From: Chitinophagales bacterium
GTDB lineage: Bacteria > Bacteroidota > Bacteroidia > Chitinophagales > Chitinophagaceae
Length of the DNA: 64,000 bases
Direction: 5' to 3'
Assembly (NCBI GenBank): GCA_017303335.1
Contig: JAFLBK010000003.1
Coordinates: forward strand, 186,001-250,000
The position numbers were made by a program, and so were the translations under genes. Positions 45,127 to 54,658 of the stretch are shown one piece after another. Numbering within the stretch: the stretch's first letter is position 1; each line of letters begins with the position of its first letter. Under the pieces are notes generated by a model that saw only the letters and a list, made by a program, of their open reading frames with translations, was not told the DNA's origin and searched no databases.

Positions 45127-45525
45127 ATGAAAAAGTTCCTCCTTGCCATATTAGCGGTTGTATACATTAGCAGCTCTGTAGGCGCTACCATTCACATGCA
45201 TTACTGCATGGGTAAACTGGCTGATTGGGGGATCGGACAAATTAAATCCAATACCTGCGGTAAATGCGGTATGGAGAAAAGTGTTGGAAAAGAGGATGGT
45301 TGCTGCAGGGACGAACAAAAATTCATAAAAGACAATACTGACCAGAAAACCGCTGGGTCGGTTTTTAATAGCCTGCAACTGATCACAGCGGTGATCCCTG
45401 TTTCCTTCATTGAGATCGCCTCTATTGGTTTCTCTTTTGCTCCGGAAGAAAATCCTATCAGCCACGCTCCCCCACGAAGTAATGGCGTTGCGGTCTATGT
45501 CCGCAATTGTGTTTTTCGTATTTAA
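45127..45525 (+). CDS. HYC_CC_PP family protein
   Basis: A 132-aa secreted protein with signal sequence (MKKFLLAILAVVYISSSVGA), the HYC motif (MHYCMGKL), a Cys cluster CGKCGMEK with GCCRDEQ, and the C-terminal PP (HAPPRS) that gives the family its name. It is always found near copper and metal efflux genes in Bacteroidota; metal binding by Cys and His is inferred. It opens the plus-strand copper block. Confidence 0.88.
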   Translation: MKKFLLAILAVVYISSSVGATIHMHYCMGKLADWGIGQIKSNTCGKCGMEKSVGKEDGCCRDEQKFIKDNTDQKTAGSVFNSLQLITAVIPVSFIEIASIGFSFAPEENPISHAPPRSNGVAVYVRNCVFRI

Positions 45526-45567
45526 AATTTCTCTCCTGAATTGACCGGGCATCCTTGTGCCAGGACT

Positions 45568-45587
45568 TTGGCATTTCTGTATGCCAA
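45568..45587. repeat. inverted repeat TTGGCAT-N6-ATGCCAA
   Basis: Perfect 7-bp arms (45568-45574 and 45581-45587) with a 6-base loop, in the gap before the HMA gene. It could be a regulator site or a weak terminator; no T-run follows. Confidence 0.4.
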
Positions 45588-45623
45588 GCTTTGCAATTAA
45601 TTCATTTATAAAAATAACCAGGT

Positions 45624-45983
45624 ATGAAACCATTCAAAATGCTGATGATGGCAGCTTTAACCATCCTTTCTGTTTCCCTTAATGCACAAACAAAAGCAGA
45701 TACCATTAAAGTATATGGTGAATGCGGCATGTGCAAAAGCCGGATCCAGAAAACGTTAAAAATTGACGGGATCACAAATGCGGTCTGGAATACGGAAACC
45801 AAAATGCTGGTAGTTGAATACGATGCTTCTAAAATAACCAATGACGACATTCAAAAGAAAATAGCTGCAGTAGGCCATGATACTGAAAAGTATTCGGCAG
45901 ATGATAAAGTATATGAAAAACTACCCGGCTGCTGTCATTACGATCGGAAAAAGGCCGAAGCGAAAAGTGAAAAGGTGAATTAA
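45624..45983 (+). CDS. heavy-metal-associated (HMA) domain protein, secreted
   Basis: A 119-aa protein with a signal peptide ending NAQ (about residue 22) and one HMA ferredoxin-like fold with GECGMCKSR (Cys34 and Cys37) as the metal site. Near the C terminus, GCCHYDRKKAE adds Cys and His. Probably a periplasmic copper chaperone. In the copper block between HYC_CC_PP and DUF3347. Confidence 0.85.
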   Translation: MKPFKMLMMAALTILSVSLNAQTKADTIKVYGECGMCKSRIQKTLKIDGITNAVWNTETKMLVVEYDASKITNDDIQKKIAAVGHDTEKYSADDKVYEKLPGCCHYDRKKAEAKSEKVN

Positions 45984-46003
45984 CAATCCAAAAAATAGTA
46001 AAC

Positions 46004-46636
46004 ATGAAAAAGATATTCTTCAGCATATTAGCCATTAGTGCCGTTGCCATTACGGCCTGTAACAATAGTGGCAGTAAAGAAGCCGCTGAAAAGCATGACA
46101 TGAACAACATGAGCAAAGACAGTACCGGGCACCCCGTCACAACGGATGATAAAGAGGTAAAGGCTGTAGCTGTTACATTTTCTAATGTTGACGCCAAAGC
46201 AGCAGCTGCAATTAAAGAAATAATAGATCATTACCTGCATATTAAAAATGCCCTGGCAAATGATAACAGCGGAGAAGCGGCCAGCGGTGCGAAAGCAATG
46301 GCAGAAGTTATTTCCAAGTTGGACAAATCCTTACTGACTGCTGAACAAAAGAAGGTATATGATGATATCGAAGACGATCTAAAGGAACATGCTGAACATA
46401 TTGGCAAGAATGGCGATAAAATTGAGCACCAGCGTGAGCATTTCTCCATGATGAGTGAAGACGTATATGACCTGGCAAAAGCATTTGGTGCAGGCAGGGC
46501 TTTATATCACGACCACTGCCCAATGTATAACGAGAATAAAGGAGCTATGTGGTTAAGCGAAACAAAGGAGGTGAAGAACCCTTACTTCGGTTCTAAAATG
46601 ATAACATGCGGGACCGTTGAAGAAGTGATCAAATAA
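46004..46636 (+). CDS. DUF3347 domain-containing lipoprotein
   Basis: A 210-aa lipoprotein (lipobox ITAC, Cys19) with a charged His/Asp linker, then a DUF3347 domain (about 55-205) with helical KEIIDHYLHIKNALANDNSGEA and HCPMYNENKGAMWLS. Such proteins are predicted to bind copper in the periplasm and are common next to CusA genes. It lies 11 bases before cusA. Confidence 0.85.
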   Translation: MKKIFFSILAISAVAITACNNSGSKEAAEKHDMNNMSKDSTGHPVTTDDKEVKAVAVTFSNVDAKAAAAIKEIIDHYLHIKNALANDNSGEAASGAKAMAEVISKLDKSLLTAEQKKVYDDIEDDLKEHAEHIGKNGDKIEHQREHFSMMSEDVYDLAKAFGAGRALYHDHCPMYNENKGAMWLSETKEVKNPYFGSKMITCGTVEEVIK

Positions 46637-46647
46637 AAAACAGCATC

Positions 46648-47955
46648 ATGGTTCAAAAATTAATTGGATTGGCATTACGGAACAGACTGATCGTGCTGCT
46701 GATTGCAACCGGCCTGTTTGCTTATGGCATTTACTCTATAGAAAAGAACCCGATAGATGCCATCCCGGACCTGAGTGAGAACCAGGTTATCGTTTTTACC
46801 GAATGGATGGGCCGTAGTCCCCAGGTGATAGAAGACCAGGTAACCTACCCACTGGTAAGTAACCTGCAGGGTATTCCCAAAATCAAGAACATCCGGGGAT
46901 CATCCATGTTCGGGATGAGTTTCGTGTATGTGATCTTTGAAGACAATGTAGACATCTATTGGGCAAGAACAAGGGTTCTGGAGCGCTTGAATTTTGCACA
47001 GCGTTTATTGCCGCAGGGCGTTACACCTTCTTTGGGTCCGGATGGTACAGGTGTCGGACATATCTATTGGTATCACCTTGATGCACCCAAAATGGATCTG
47101 GGAGAGCAGAGGGCCTTGCAGGATTGGTATATAAAATTTGCCCTGCAAACAGTTCCGGGAGTGGCTGAAGTAGCCTCTTTCGGGGGTTTTGAAAAGCAAT
47201 ACCAACTGGTGGTTGACCCTGTGAAGCTGCAGTATTACAATATTTCCCTGATGGATGTAATGAACAAAGTAAAAGCCAATAACAATGATGTGGGGGGACG
47301 GAAATTTGAAATGGCAGACATGGCCTATATAATCCGTGGCTTGGGGTACATAAAAAGCAAAGAGGATGTAGAGAATATTGCTTTGAGTAACTATAACGGC
47401 ATTCCGGTAAGGGTAAAAGATATTGGCAGTGTACAAATGGGTGGCGAATTACGTCTCGGCATTTTTGACATGGATGGAAAAGGTGAAGTGGTGGGAGGTA
47501 TCGTTGTAATGCGGTATGGTGAAAATGCCAACAAAGTAATAGCAGCAGTAAAAGAAAAAATGAAAGAAGTGGAAAAGGGTTTGCCTGAAGGAGTAAGTTT
47601 TAAAACCTCTTATGACAGAAGCACCCTGATACAGGAAGCTATTGAATCGGTGAAAGGAACACTTATGGAAGAAATGATCGCTGTTTCAATCGTAGTCCTC
47701 ATTTTTCTTTTTCATTGGCGAAGCGCAGTCATTATCCTTATTCAATTGCCCATATCGGTGGCAGCCGGGTTCATTTTCCTTCAAATGTTTGGTATATCAT
47801 CAAACATCATGTCTTTAACAGGTATTGCCTTAGCCATTGGCGTGGTAGTGGATGATGGGATCGTAATGGTCGAAAATGCCTACCGGCACATAAGTGAAGC
47901 ACAAACAAAAAAATGGAGTTATCAAATAAAACCTGATCATGACAAAGTGGTTTAA
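46648..47955 (+). CDS. CusA-type RND pump, N-terminal part (frame break)
   Basis: A 435-aa N-terminal piece of a CusA/CzcA-family pump: TM1, the first periplasmic half, and TM2-TM4 with TGIALAIGVVVDDGIVMVENA. The AIGxxxD pattern fits monovalent Cu/Ag transport. The frame ends at TAA (47953-47955) in the cytoplasmic TM4-TM5 linker; the rest continues in frame +1 from 47939. It is either a sequencing error, a pseudogene, a programmed shift or two co-folding chains. Confidence 0.85.
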   Translation: MVQKLIGLALRNRLIVLLIATGLFAYGIYSIEKNPIDAIPDLSENQVIVFTEWMGRSPQVIEDQVTYPLVSNLQGIPKIKNIRGSSMFGMSFVYVIFEDNVDIYWARTRVLERLNFAQRLLPQGVTPSLGPDGTGVGHIYWYHLDAPKMDLGEQRALQDWYIKFALQTVPGVAEVASFGGFEKQYQLVVDPVKLQYYNISLMDVMNKVKANNNDVGGRKFEMADMAYIIRGLGYIKSKEDVENIALSNYNGIPVRVKDIGSVQMGGELRLGIFDMDGKGEVVGGIVVMRYGENANKVIAAVKEKMKEVEKGLPEGVSFKTSYDRSTLIQEAIESVKGTLMEEMIAVSIVVLIFLFHWRSAVIILIQLPISVAAGFIFLQMFGISSNIMSLTGIALAIGVVVDDGIVMVENAYRHISEAQTKKWSYQIKPDHDKVV

Positions 47956-49864
47956 ACGAAATAAAGACCCGTTGACATCCGAAGAGAGGATGGACATCAT
48001 TGAAAAGTCATCAAAGCAGGTGGGGCCTGGGGTATTCTACTCTACCATTATTGTGGTTACTTCATTCCTGCCCGTGTTCTTGCTAACCGGTATGGAAGGG
48101 AAACTCTTCAGCCCCTTAGCCTGGACAAAAACATTTATCCTTCTCATAGATGCAGTATTGGCAATCACCTTAATGCCTGTACTGATCTCCTTTTTCCTGA
48201 AAGGAAGATTAAAGCCCGAAAGTACAAACCCGATCACCCGGACACTGGAAAAGATTTACACCCCTATCCTGAAGGTCTGCCTGAAATGGCGTAAAACAAC
48301 AATTGCCATTAATCTCGTTGCACTAACAGTTGGTATCGTGATGATGACCCGGTTAGGTTCTGAGTTCATGCCACCACTGGATGAAGGTTCATTATTGTTT
48401 ATGCCTGTTACGTTGCCAGATGTATCTAACTCGGAAGCAAAAAGATTATTACAGGTGCAGGACAAACTGATCAGTACAGTACCGGAGGTTTCTCATGTGT
48501 TGGGTAAGGCAGGGAGGGCAAATACAGCAACAGACAATTCCCCGATAAGCATGATTGAAACCATTGTCCTGCTGAAACCAAAAAATGAGTGGAGGAAAGG
48601 GAAGAACAAAAACGACATTATCAATGAACTGAATGCAAAACTGCAGATACCCGGCATAACAAATGGTTGGACACAACCCATCATCAATCGTATCAATATG
48701 CTATCAACCGGAATCCGTACCGATGTAGGATTAAAAGTGTATGGGCAGAATCTTGATAGTATATATTCTTTTGCCCAAACCATTAAAAAAGAACTGGAGG
48801 GTATTGATGGTGTAAAGGATTTGTATGTGGAGCCTATCACAGGGGGCAAGTACATAGACATCGTAATAAAAAGGGAAGAAATTGGAAGGTACGGCTTAAG
48901 CGTGGATGATGTGAACGCTGTTATTGAAAGTGCGTTGGGTGGAATGAAGCTCACTACTACCATTGAAGGCCGTCAGCGCTTTTCTGTAAATGCAAGATAT
49001 GGGCAGGATTTCCGCAGTAACATTTCAGATTTGAAAAGATTGCAGGTTCAAACAATGAATTTTGGTCCTATTCCTTTGGAGGCTGTTGCAGATATAAAAC
49101 TGAGTGATGGTCCGCCCATGATCAATTCCGAAAATGCCATGCTGCGGGGAACAGTGTTATTTAATGTACGGGAAAGAGACCTGGGCAGCACGGTTAAAGA
49201 TGCACAAAAGAAACTTAACCAGATGACATCCAAATTACCCAAAGGATATTTCCTGGAGTGGAGCGGGCAATGGGAAAACCAGCTAAGGGCGAATCGTACT
49301 TTAAAAACAATAATGCCCATTGTCATCATTATCATTTTTATGATACTGTATTTCACTTATCATTCCTTTAAAGAGGCTTTGGTAACCATGATAACCGTAC
49401 CCTTTGCATTGATCGGTGGTGTTTTCATGGTTTATTTCTATGGCGTCAATTTATCCGTAGCCGTTGCTGTTGGCTTCATAGCCCTGTTCGGTATGGCCAT
49501 TGAAACAGCCATGCTCATGACAATTTACCTGAATGAGGCCATGCAAAACATGGTGGCAAAGCATGGCAACTCAAAAGCAGCCCTTACCCCTGCCATCATC
49601 AGGGAATTTGTAATTGAAGGGTCTGCAAAAAGATTGAGGCCCAAACTAATGACGGTATCGGTAGGCTTGTTTGGATTGATCCCTATTTTATGGGCGACTG
49701 GAGTAGGTAGTGATATTATGCGGCCTATTACTATTCCCTTAATTGGCGGAACGATCACCTCCACCATTTATGTATTATTGATCACCCCGGTGATTTTTGA
49801 AATGATAAAGGAAAGAGAATTAAAACGTAAAGGTAAAATTGAATTAATAGATGTTAAAGAATAA
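47939..49864 (+). CDS. CusA-type RND pump, C-terminal part
   Basis: A 641-aa piece starting with MTKWFKRNKDPLTSEERMDI and continuing at IIEKSSKQVGPGVFYSTIIV, the expected next part of CusA, through TM5-TM12 and the second periplasmic half. Its ATG overlaps the upstream stop by 17 bases, so coupled re-initiation is possible. The C-terminal end carries charged [17 protein letters not shown]. It overlaps the TolC gene by 14 bases. Confidence 0.85.
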   Translation: MTKWFKRNKDPLTSEERMDIIEKSSKQVGPGVFYSTIIVVTSFLPVFLLTGMEGKLFSPLAWTKTFILLIDAVLAITLMPVLISFFLKGRLKPESTNPITRTLEKIYTPILKVCLKWRKTTIAINLVALTVGIVMMTRLGSEFMPPLDEGSLLFMPVTLPDVSNSEAKRLLQVQDKLISTVPEVSHVLGKAGRANTATDNSPISMIETIVLLKPKNEWRKGKNKNDIINELNAKLQIPGITNGWTQPIINRINMLSTGIRTDVGLKVYGQNLDSIYSFAQTIKKELEGIDGVKDLYVEPITGGKYIDIVIKREEIGRYGLSVDDVNAVIESALGGMKLTTTIEGRQRFSVNARYGQDFRSNISDLKRLQVQTMNFGPIPLEAVADIKLSDGPPMINSENAMLRGTVLFNVRERDLGSTVKDAQKKLNQMTSKLPKGYFLEWSGQWENQLRANRTLKTIMPIVIIIIFMILYFTYHSFKEALVTMITVPFALIGGVFMVYFYGVNLSVAVAVGFIALFGMAIETAMLMTIYLNEAMQNMVAKHGNSKAALTPAIIREFVIEGSAKRLRPKLMTVSVGLFGLIPILWATGVGSDIMRPITIPLIGGTITSTIYVLLITPVIFEMIKERELKRKGKIELIDVKE

Positions 49865-51107
49865 ACTACTCCCGGCATTGTTTGCACTTACTGTTTCCTT
49901 CAGCAGTAAAGCACAAATAGTGAAGCTCGATGCTGTTATTGACAGTATCACTACTTCACACCCTGTTGTTAAAATGTATAACAATGAGATCCGCTCCATG
50001 GATGAAGCGGCCAGGGGTGCTAAAAGCTGGATGCCGCCTGAGATCAGTACTGGATTCTGGATGGTCCCTTATAACCCAAGCCTTTGGAAGAAGGACGATA
50101 TGGGCGGTACCGGTATGGGCCAGTATATGATCGGCGGACAGCAAATGTTCCCGAACAAAAAGAAACAAAATGCAGATGCTGCATATATGCAGGCCATGTC
50201 TTCTGTTGAAAAAGAAAAAAAGAATGCAACGCTGAATGAATTGATCAATGATGCAAAGCAGCTTTACTACGAATGGATCATCCTGAAAAAGAAACTGACC
50301 ATCCTGGAACAGAACGAAAGACTCCTCGATTTCATGATCAAGAATGCTGAAATACGGTATAAAAACGGGCTTGAAAAGATCAGTGCCTACTATAAAGCAA
50401 AAGCCGCAATAGGTAATGTGCAGAATATGCGGCTGATGTTTGAGAACGACATCAGGGAAAAACGCATCCGCATCAATGCATTGATGGGCAGGAATGCTAT
50501 GATCAATTTTGATATTGATACTATCTATAAATTAAATGATTACTCGGCTTTCGTTTTTGACAGTACACTGTTTTACAGCAACCGGAGCGATCTAAGATCT
50601 ATTGACAAAGACATCAGCCTTACCTGGCTGAAACAGGAAACAGAACGGCAAAGTCTTAAACCTCAATTCGGGATCCGTTATGAACACATGTTTGGATTTG
50701 GCGGCTTTCCAATGCAATACACCCTGATGGGTATGGTAAAGATTCCAATGGCTAAATGGTCATCTAAAATGAATAAGGCTAATATTGAAAGCCTTAAATG
50801 GAAAGCAACTGCCCTGCAATCACAAAAGGAAATGCTGGTGAACGAATACAGCGGGATGGCTTATGGAATGAGGAATGAGCTGGAGTTAAAGAGAAGACAG
50901 TTGAAATTATATGACGATAATATCATTCCGGCATTGAGAAACAATTATAAGACCATGCAATTGGGGTATGAGCAGAACACTGAAGAGCTGTTCATGTTAT
51001 TCGACGCCTGGGAAACCCTGTACATGGCACAATTGGAATATACCGAGATGCTTAACCAGGCCCTGAAAATACAGGTAGCCATAGACCGATTAATTGAAAA
51101 GAAATGA
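49851..51107 (+). CDS. TolC family outer membrane factor
   Basis: A 418-aa protein with a signal sequence ending SSKAQ (about residue 22) and two OEP repeats of paired coiled coils. Asn- and Gln-rich helices ([17 protein letters not shown] style) with [24 protein letters not shown] mark the second hairpin region. It provides the outer membrane channel for the CusA pump. It overlaps cusA and the next adaptor gene. Confidence 0.88.
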   Translation: MLKNKLLPALFALTVSFSSKAQIVKLDAVIDSITTSHPVVKMYNNEIRSMDEAARGAKSWMPPEISTGFWMVPYNPSLWKKDDMGGTGMGQYMIGGQQMFPNKKKQNADAAYMQAMSSVEKEKKNATLNELINDAKQLYYEWIILKKKLTILEQNERLLDFMIKNAEIRYKNGLEKISAYYKAKAAIGNVQNMRLMFENDIREKRIRINALMGRNAMINFDIDTIYKLNDYSAFVFDSTLFYSNRSDLRSIDKDISLTWLKQETERQSLKPQFGIRYEHMFGFGGFPMQYTLMGMVKIPMAKWSSKMNKANIESLKWKATALQSQKEMLVNEYSGMAYGMRNELELKRRQLKLYDDNIIPALRNNYKTMQLGYEQNTEELFMLFDAWETLYMAQLEYTEMLNQALKIQVAIDRLIEKK

Positions 51108-52357
51108 AAAGGATAATAAATATAGCGTTTCTGTCTTTTTTTCTTGTCGCACCAGGCTGTAGCGATTCTAAAGAAAAGGATGATCATTCGCAACATGCGG
51201 CTGAAACAGTGCAGCAGATTTATACCTGTCCCATGCATCCGGAAATAATAAAGGATAAGCCCGGCAATTGTCCGGTATGCGGAATGCAATTGGTTAAAAA
51301 GGAAGCAGGCGGTAAAAAAGTTAATGATGTAACGCTGGAAGCAATGCTGAAACCCACCAACGAGTTTGTTGTCTCATCAATTCCTGTTGTAACGATCCGG
51401 AAAGATGAAGAACAGATAGAGATAGAGGCGCTGGGCAATATTGCTTACGACACAAGACAGGTAGGCAGTATTTCCTCAAGGGTATCAGGCAGGATTGAAA
51501 AACTGTATGTGCGCTTTCGTTATCAGAAAATAAGTAAAGGGCAACACATTCTCGACATCTATAGCCCTGAGTTGATGACAGCCCAGCAAAATTTATTATT
51601 CCTTTTAAAGAATGATCCAACAAATACTTCCTTCATACAGGCTGCTAAAGAAAAACTGTTGCTCCTTGGTATGAGCAGCCAGCAATTGCAACAGGTAATT
51701 CAATCCGGCAAGCCTTCATTAACTATTGCAGTTTATAGTAATTACAGCGGGCATATTCATGAAGCTGTCCAGGAAAGCAATATGAACAGCGGGCAAGGCT
51801 CAATGAAAGACATCTCACTAATTACCGGGGAACTTTCACTGAAAGAAGGAATGTATTTACAAAAAGGGCAGTCTGTTTTCTCAGTTTATAATCCCGACCG
51901 GGCCTGGGTGATTTTAAACATTTACGGAGAGAGCCAGGGATTGATAAAAACAGGGAATGCGGTAAGGATAATCCCAGAGACTGCCCCGGATAAGGATTTC
52001 AGAGCGTCCATTGATTTTATTGAGCCTTTTTATCAGAGAGAAAGTAAAACATTGACTGCTAGGGCCTATTTCAATAATAGCAGCCTGAAGATACCCATTG
52101 GCAGTCAGGTAAGAGCCACCATATTTGGTAATACCAGGGAGGCTTACTGGTTACCCGCAGATGCAGTGGTTTCGTTGGGTATGGATAAGGTGGTTTTTCA
52201 AAAAACAAAAGGAGGTTTTAAAGCTCATAAAATTGTCACAGGAATAAATCATAAAAACTATGTCCAGATATTGAGCGGTATTAGTGAAACAGATTCAGTA
52301 GCGGCAAAAGGCCAGTATTTAATGGACAGTGAAAGCTTCATCAAAGTAAAAAATTGA
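51104..52357 (+). CDS. RND efflux adaptor with N-terminal heavy-metal-binding domain (CusB-like)
   Basis: A 417-aa lipoprotein (lipobox VAPGC, Cys19). Residues about 41-66 form an HMBD domain: [15 protein letters not shown] then [12 protein letters not shown] (CPMHPE, CPVCGM). Lipoyl, beta-barrel and membrane-proximal domains follow. It joins CusA to TolC. Overlaps the tolC gene by 4 bases (ATGA) and the second adaptor by a few bases. Confidence 0.9.
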   Translation: MKRIINIAFLSFFLVAPGCSDSKEKDDHSQHAAETVQQIYTCPMHPEIIKDKPGNCPVCGMQLVKKEAGGKKVNDVTLEAMLKPTNEFVVSSIPVVTIRKDEEQIEIEALGNIAYDTRQVGSISSRVSGRIEKLYVRFRYQKISKGQHILDIYSPELMTAQQNLLFLLKNDPTNTSFIQAAKEKLLLLGMSSQQLQQVIQSGKPSLTIAVYSNYSGHIHEAVQESNMNSGQGSMKDISLITGELSLKEGMYLQKGQSVFSVYNPDRAWVILNIYGESQGLIKTGNAVRIIPETAPDKDFRASIDFIEPFYQRESKTLTARAYFNNSSLKIPIGSQVRATIFGNTREAYWLPADAVVSLGMDKVVFQKTKGGFKAHKIVTGINHKNYVQILSGISETDSVAAKGQYLMDSESFIKVKN

Positions 52358-52359
52358 AT

Positions 52360-53565
52360 ATGCGATACATCATTATAGCATTTGCAGTATTTGTTTTCAT
52401 TGTTTCGTGCAAAAGCAAACAGGAAGTGCCTAAAGATGCTGATACCTACTATACCTGTTCCATGGACCCACAGGTGATTGCGTATAAACCGGGGAAATGC
52501 CCGATCTGCCATATGGAACTCACCAAAGCGAAGAAAACAAACGGTGGGGATAAAGACGAAATACAATTGAGTGAACAACAAATTCAGTTAGGAAATATCC
52601 ATACAGATACTATTCTCAATGGAGCGATTGGCGACCAGTTGGTACTTACAGCCACCCTGAATTTTGACCAGATGAAATCTTCTTCTGTCAGTTCAAGGGT
52701 GATGGGCAGGGTGGAAAAACTCTATTTTAAAAACATGGGAGACTACATTAAGAAAGGCTCCCCCTTGTATGACTTATACAGTGAGGAATTGAACAACGCC
52801 AAACAGGAATACCTGCTGGCATTGGAAAGGAAGAAAGTGTTTGCAGATGAAAAAGCTATAGATTTTGGCCAGCTTTTGCAGAGTGCAAAAAACAAATTGC
52901 TCCTGTGGGGTATGACTGAAGCACAGCTACAAAACCTGGCGGAAAGTAAGAAAGCGACTCCAACAACAACCTTCTACAGCACAGCCTCCGGTTACATAAC
53001 AGCATTAGACATTCGTGAAGGAGAATATACAATGGAGGGAGGTACAATTGTTAAGCTGGCAGATCTGTCGAGTCTTTGGGCGGAGGCACAGGTATACACA
53101 TCGCAACTATCAGAAATTGACAGAAACAGTGCCGCCGTTGTTCAACTTCCGGATTTTGAGGGCAAGGAAATTAAAGGCAGTATTGAATTTGTAAACCCCG
53201 AAATAGCTCCTGATACCAGGATCAATCTTATTCGTGTGTCTATTCCTAACCCTGGCAATCAGTTAAAGCCAGGTATGCCGGCCTATGTAATACTGAAAAG
53301 CCCGCAGAGGAAGACCTTGACCCTTCCCGTTGATGCCGTTATACGTGATGGAAAGGGAGCTACAGTCTGGATTCAGACAGCCAATAAAACATTTAAAAGC
53401 GTGATGGTACAAACAGGACTGGAAAGTAATGACAGGATAGAGATAAAGACAGGGTTAAAAACGGGAGATATTGTGGTGATCAGCGGAGCATATCTTCTGA
53501 ATAGTGAATACATCTTTAAAAAAGGAACTATTCCCATGTCGGGGCATGATATGAAAAATATGTAA
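52360..53565 (+). CDS. second RND efflux adaptor with heavy-metal-binding domain
   Basis: A 401-aa lipoprotein from the ATG at 52360 (the TTG at 52354 is possible but less likely), lipobox FIVSC (Cys17). It has an HMBD with YTCSMDPQVIAYKPG and KCPICHMEL, then adaptor domains with KLYFKNMGDYIKKGSPLYDLYS and GASDLSSLWAEAQVY-like strings. It may replace or pair with the first adaptor; two adaptors for one pump is notable. Confidence 0.9.
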   Translation: MRYIIIAFAVFVFIVSCKSKQEVPKDADTYYTCSMDPQVIAYKPGKCPICHMELTKAKKTNGGDKDEIQLSEQQIQLGNIHTDTILNGAIGDQLVLTATLNFDQMKSSSVSSRVMGRVEKLYFKNMGDYIKKGSPLYDLYSEELNNAKQEYLLALERKKVFADEKAIDFGQLLQSAKNKLLLWGMTEAQLQNLAESKKATPTTTFYSTASGYITALDIREGEYTMEGGTIVKLADLSSLWAEAQVYTSQLSEIDRNSAAVVQLPDFEGKEIKGSIEFVNPEIAPDTRINLIRVSIPNPGNQLKPGMPAYVILKSPQRKTLTLPVDAVIRDGKGATVWIQTANKTFKSVMVQTGLESNDRIEIKTGLKTGDIVVISGAYLLNSEYIFKKGTIPMSGHDMKNM

Positions 53566-53575
53566 TTGTTGTTTT

Positions 53576-54625
53576 ATGAAAACTATTAAAAGAATAGAAA
53601 CCTATTCTGCTCCAGCAGACATAGTTTTCTATTGTCTGGACGATCTTGGTGTAACAGGTATGCACATGACAAAATCATCAGCCATGATGATGGGAAACAA
53701 ACTTCATATTGAGTTTCTTACAAAACACCATACTGGCATAGGGTCCAAATATCGCTGGACGGGAACTATGATGGGAATGAATATGGATTTTACAGTTGAG
53801 GTAACAAAATGGATTGAAGGAGTTGAGAAGGTTTGGGAAACAATAGGAGCATCGGAAATGATCATTTATTCCTGGTACAGGATGCATTTACTGGTTTATC
53901 CCAAAGGGAATATGTCACAAGCTGAATTATCCATTACATATGAAAGGCCAAAAGGATGGTTTGCCAAAATTATATCCTTCCTGTTTGCAGATTGGTATTG
54001 TGCATGGTGTCTAAAAAAAATGTTGGCAGATGGAAAAAGGAAAATTGAAGAAGACAAGGAAATACTATTGAAATCAGTTAATTCAAATACAAGCACGGAG
54101 AAAAAAACAAACTGGTATGTAGTTACGGGCGGCCCGGGTTCCGGCAAAACCACCACGGTTAACCTGCTTCGCAACAGGGGATATAAAACAACTATCGAAC
54201 ATGCACGGCATTTTATTGACACCGAAAGAATAACCGGCAGGACAGTAGAGGAAATAAGAAAAAATCAGGTAGCATTTCAAACAGGGGTTCTTAATATGCA
54301 AATTGAACAGGAGGCATACCTTTTACCCCATGAAATAGTATTTCTTGACAGGGCTATCCCGGATTCCCTGGCTTATTACCGGTTCCTTGACCTTCCGGTA
54401 GATGACCGGCTAACCAATGTATTAAATGCTGTGGCCTATAAGAAAATATTTATCCTTGACCCTCTGCCCATAGTCAATGACTATGCCCGGCTTGAAGACG
54501 GAGAGGCACAAAGCAAAATTCATTCATTGATAACAGCGGTTTATGAGTCTCTTCCATTTCCCGTTGTCCATATACCTGTGCTTCCACCAGAAGAACGGGT
54601 AGATTTTATATTGAAGAACCTTTAA
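53576..54625 (+). CDS. fusion of SRPBCC-like domain and P-loop ATPase
   Basis: A 349-aa two-domain protein. Residues 1 to about 150 look like an SRPBCC (START-like) ligand-binding fold: MKTIKRIETYSAPADIVFYC, EFLTKHHTG, MMGMNMDFTVEVTKWIEG and a Trp/Tyr-rich segment. From about 180 an AAA_28 (NadR-like) P-loop ATPase follows: Walker A GGPGSGKT at 185-192, LDRAIPDSLAYYRFLDL and LPPEERVDFIL. Both parts fit known families; the fusion in a copper locus is unexplained. It starts 11 bases after the adaptor gene. Confidence 0.75.
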   Translation: MKTIKRIETYSAPADIVFYCLDDLGVTGMHMTKSSAMMMGNKLHIEFLTKHHTGIGSKYRWTGTMMGMNMDFTVEVTKWIEGVEKVWETIGASEMIIYSWYRMHLLVYPKGNMSQAELSITYERPKGWFAKIISFLFADWYCAWCLKKMLADGKRKIEEDKEILLKSVNSNTSTEKKTNWYVVTGGPGSGKTTTVNLLRNRGYKTTIEHARHFIDTERITGRTVEEIRKNQVAFQTGVLNMQIEQEAYLLPHEIVFLDRAIPDSLAYYRFLDLPVDDRLTNVLNAVAYKKIFILDPLPIVNDYARLEDGEAQSKIHSLITAVYESLPFPVVHIPVLPPEERVDFILKNL

Positions 54626-54658
54626 TTTAATAAACAACTCTTGATGAAATAGTGGCAG

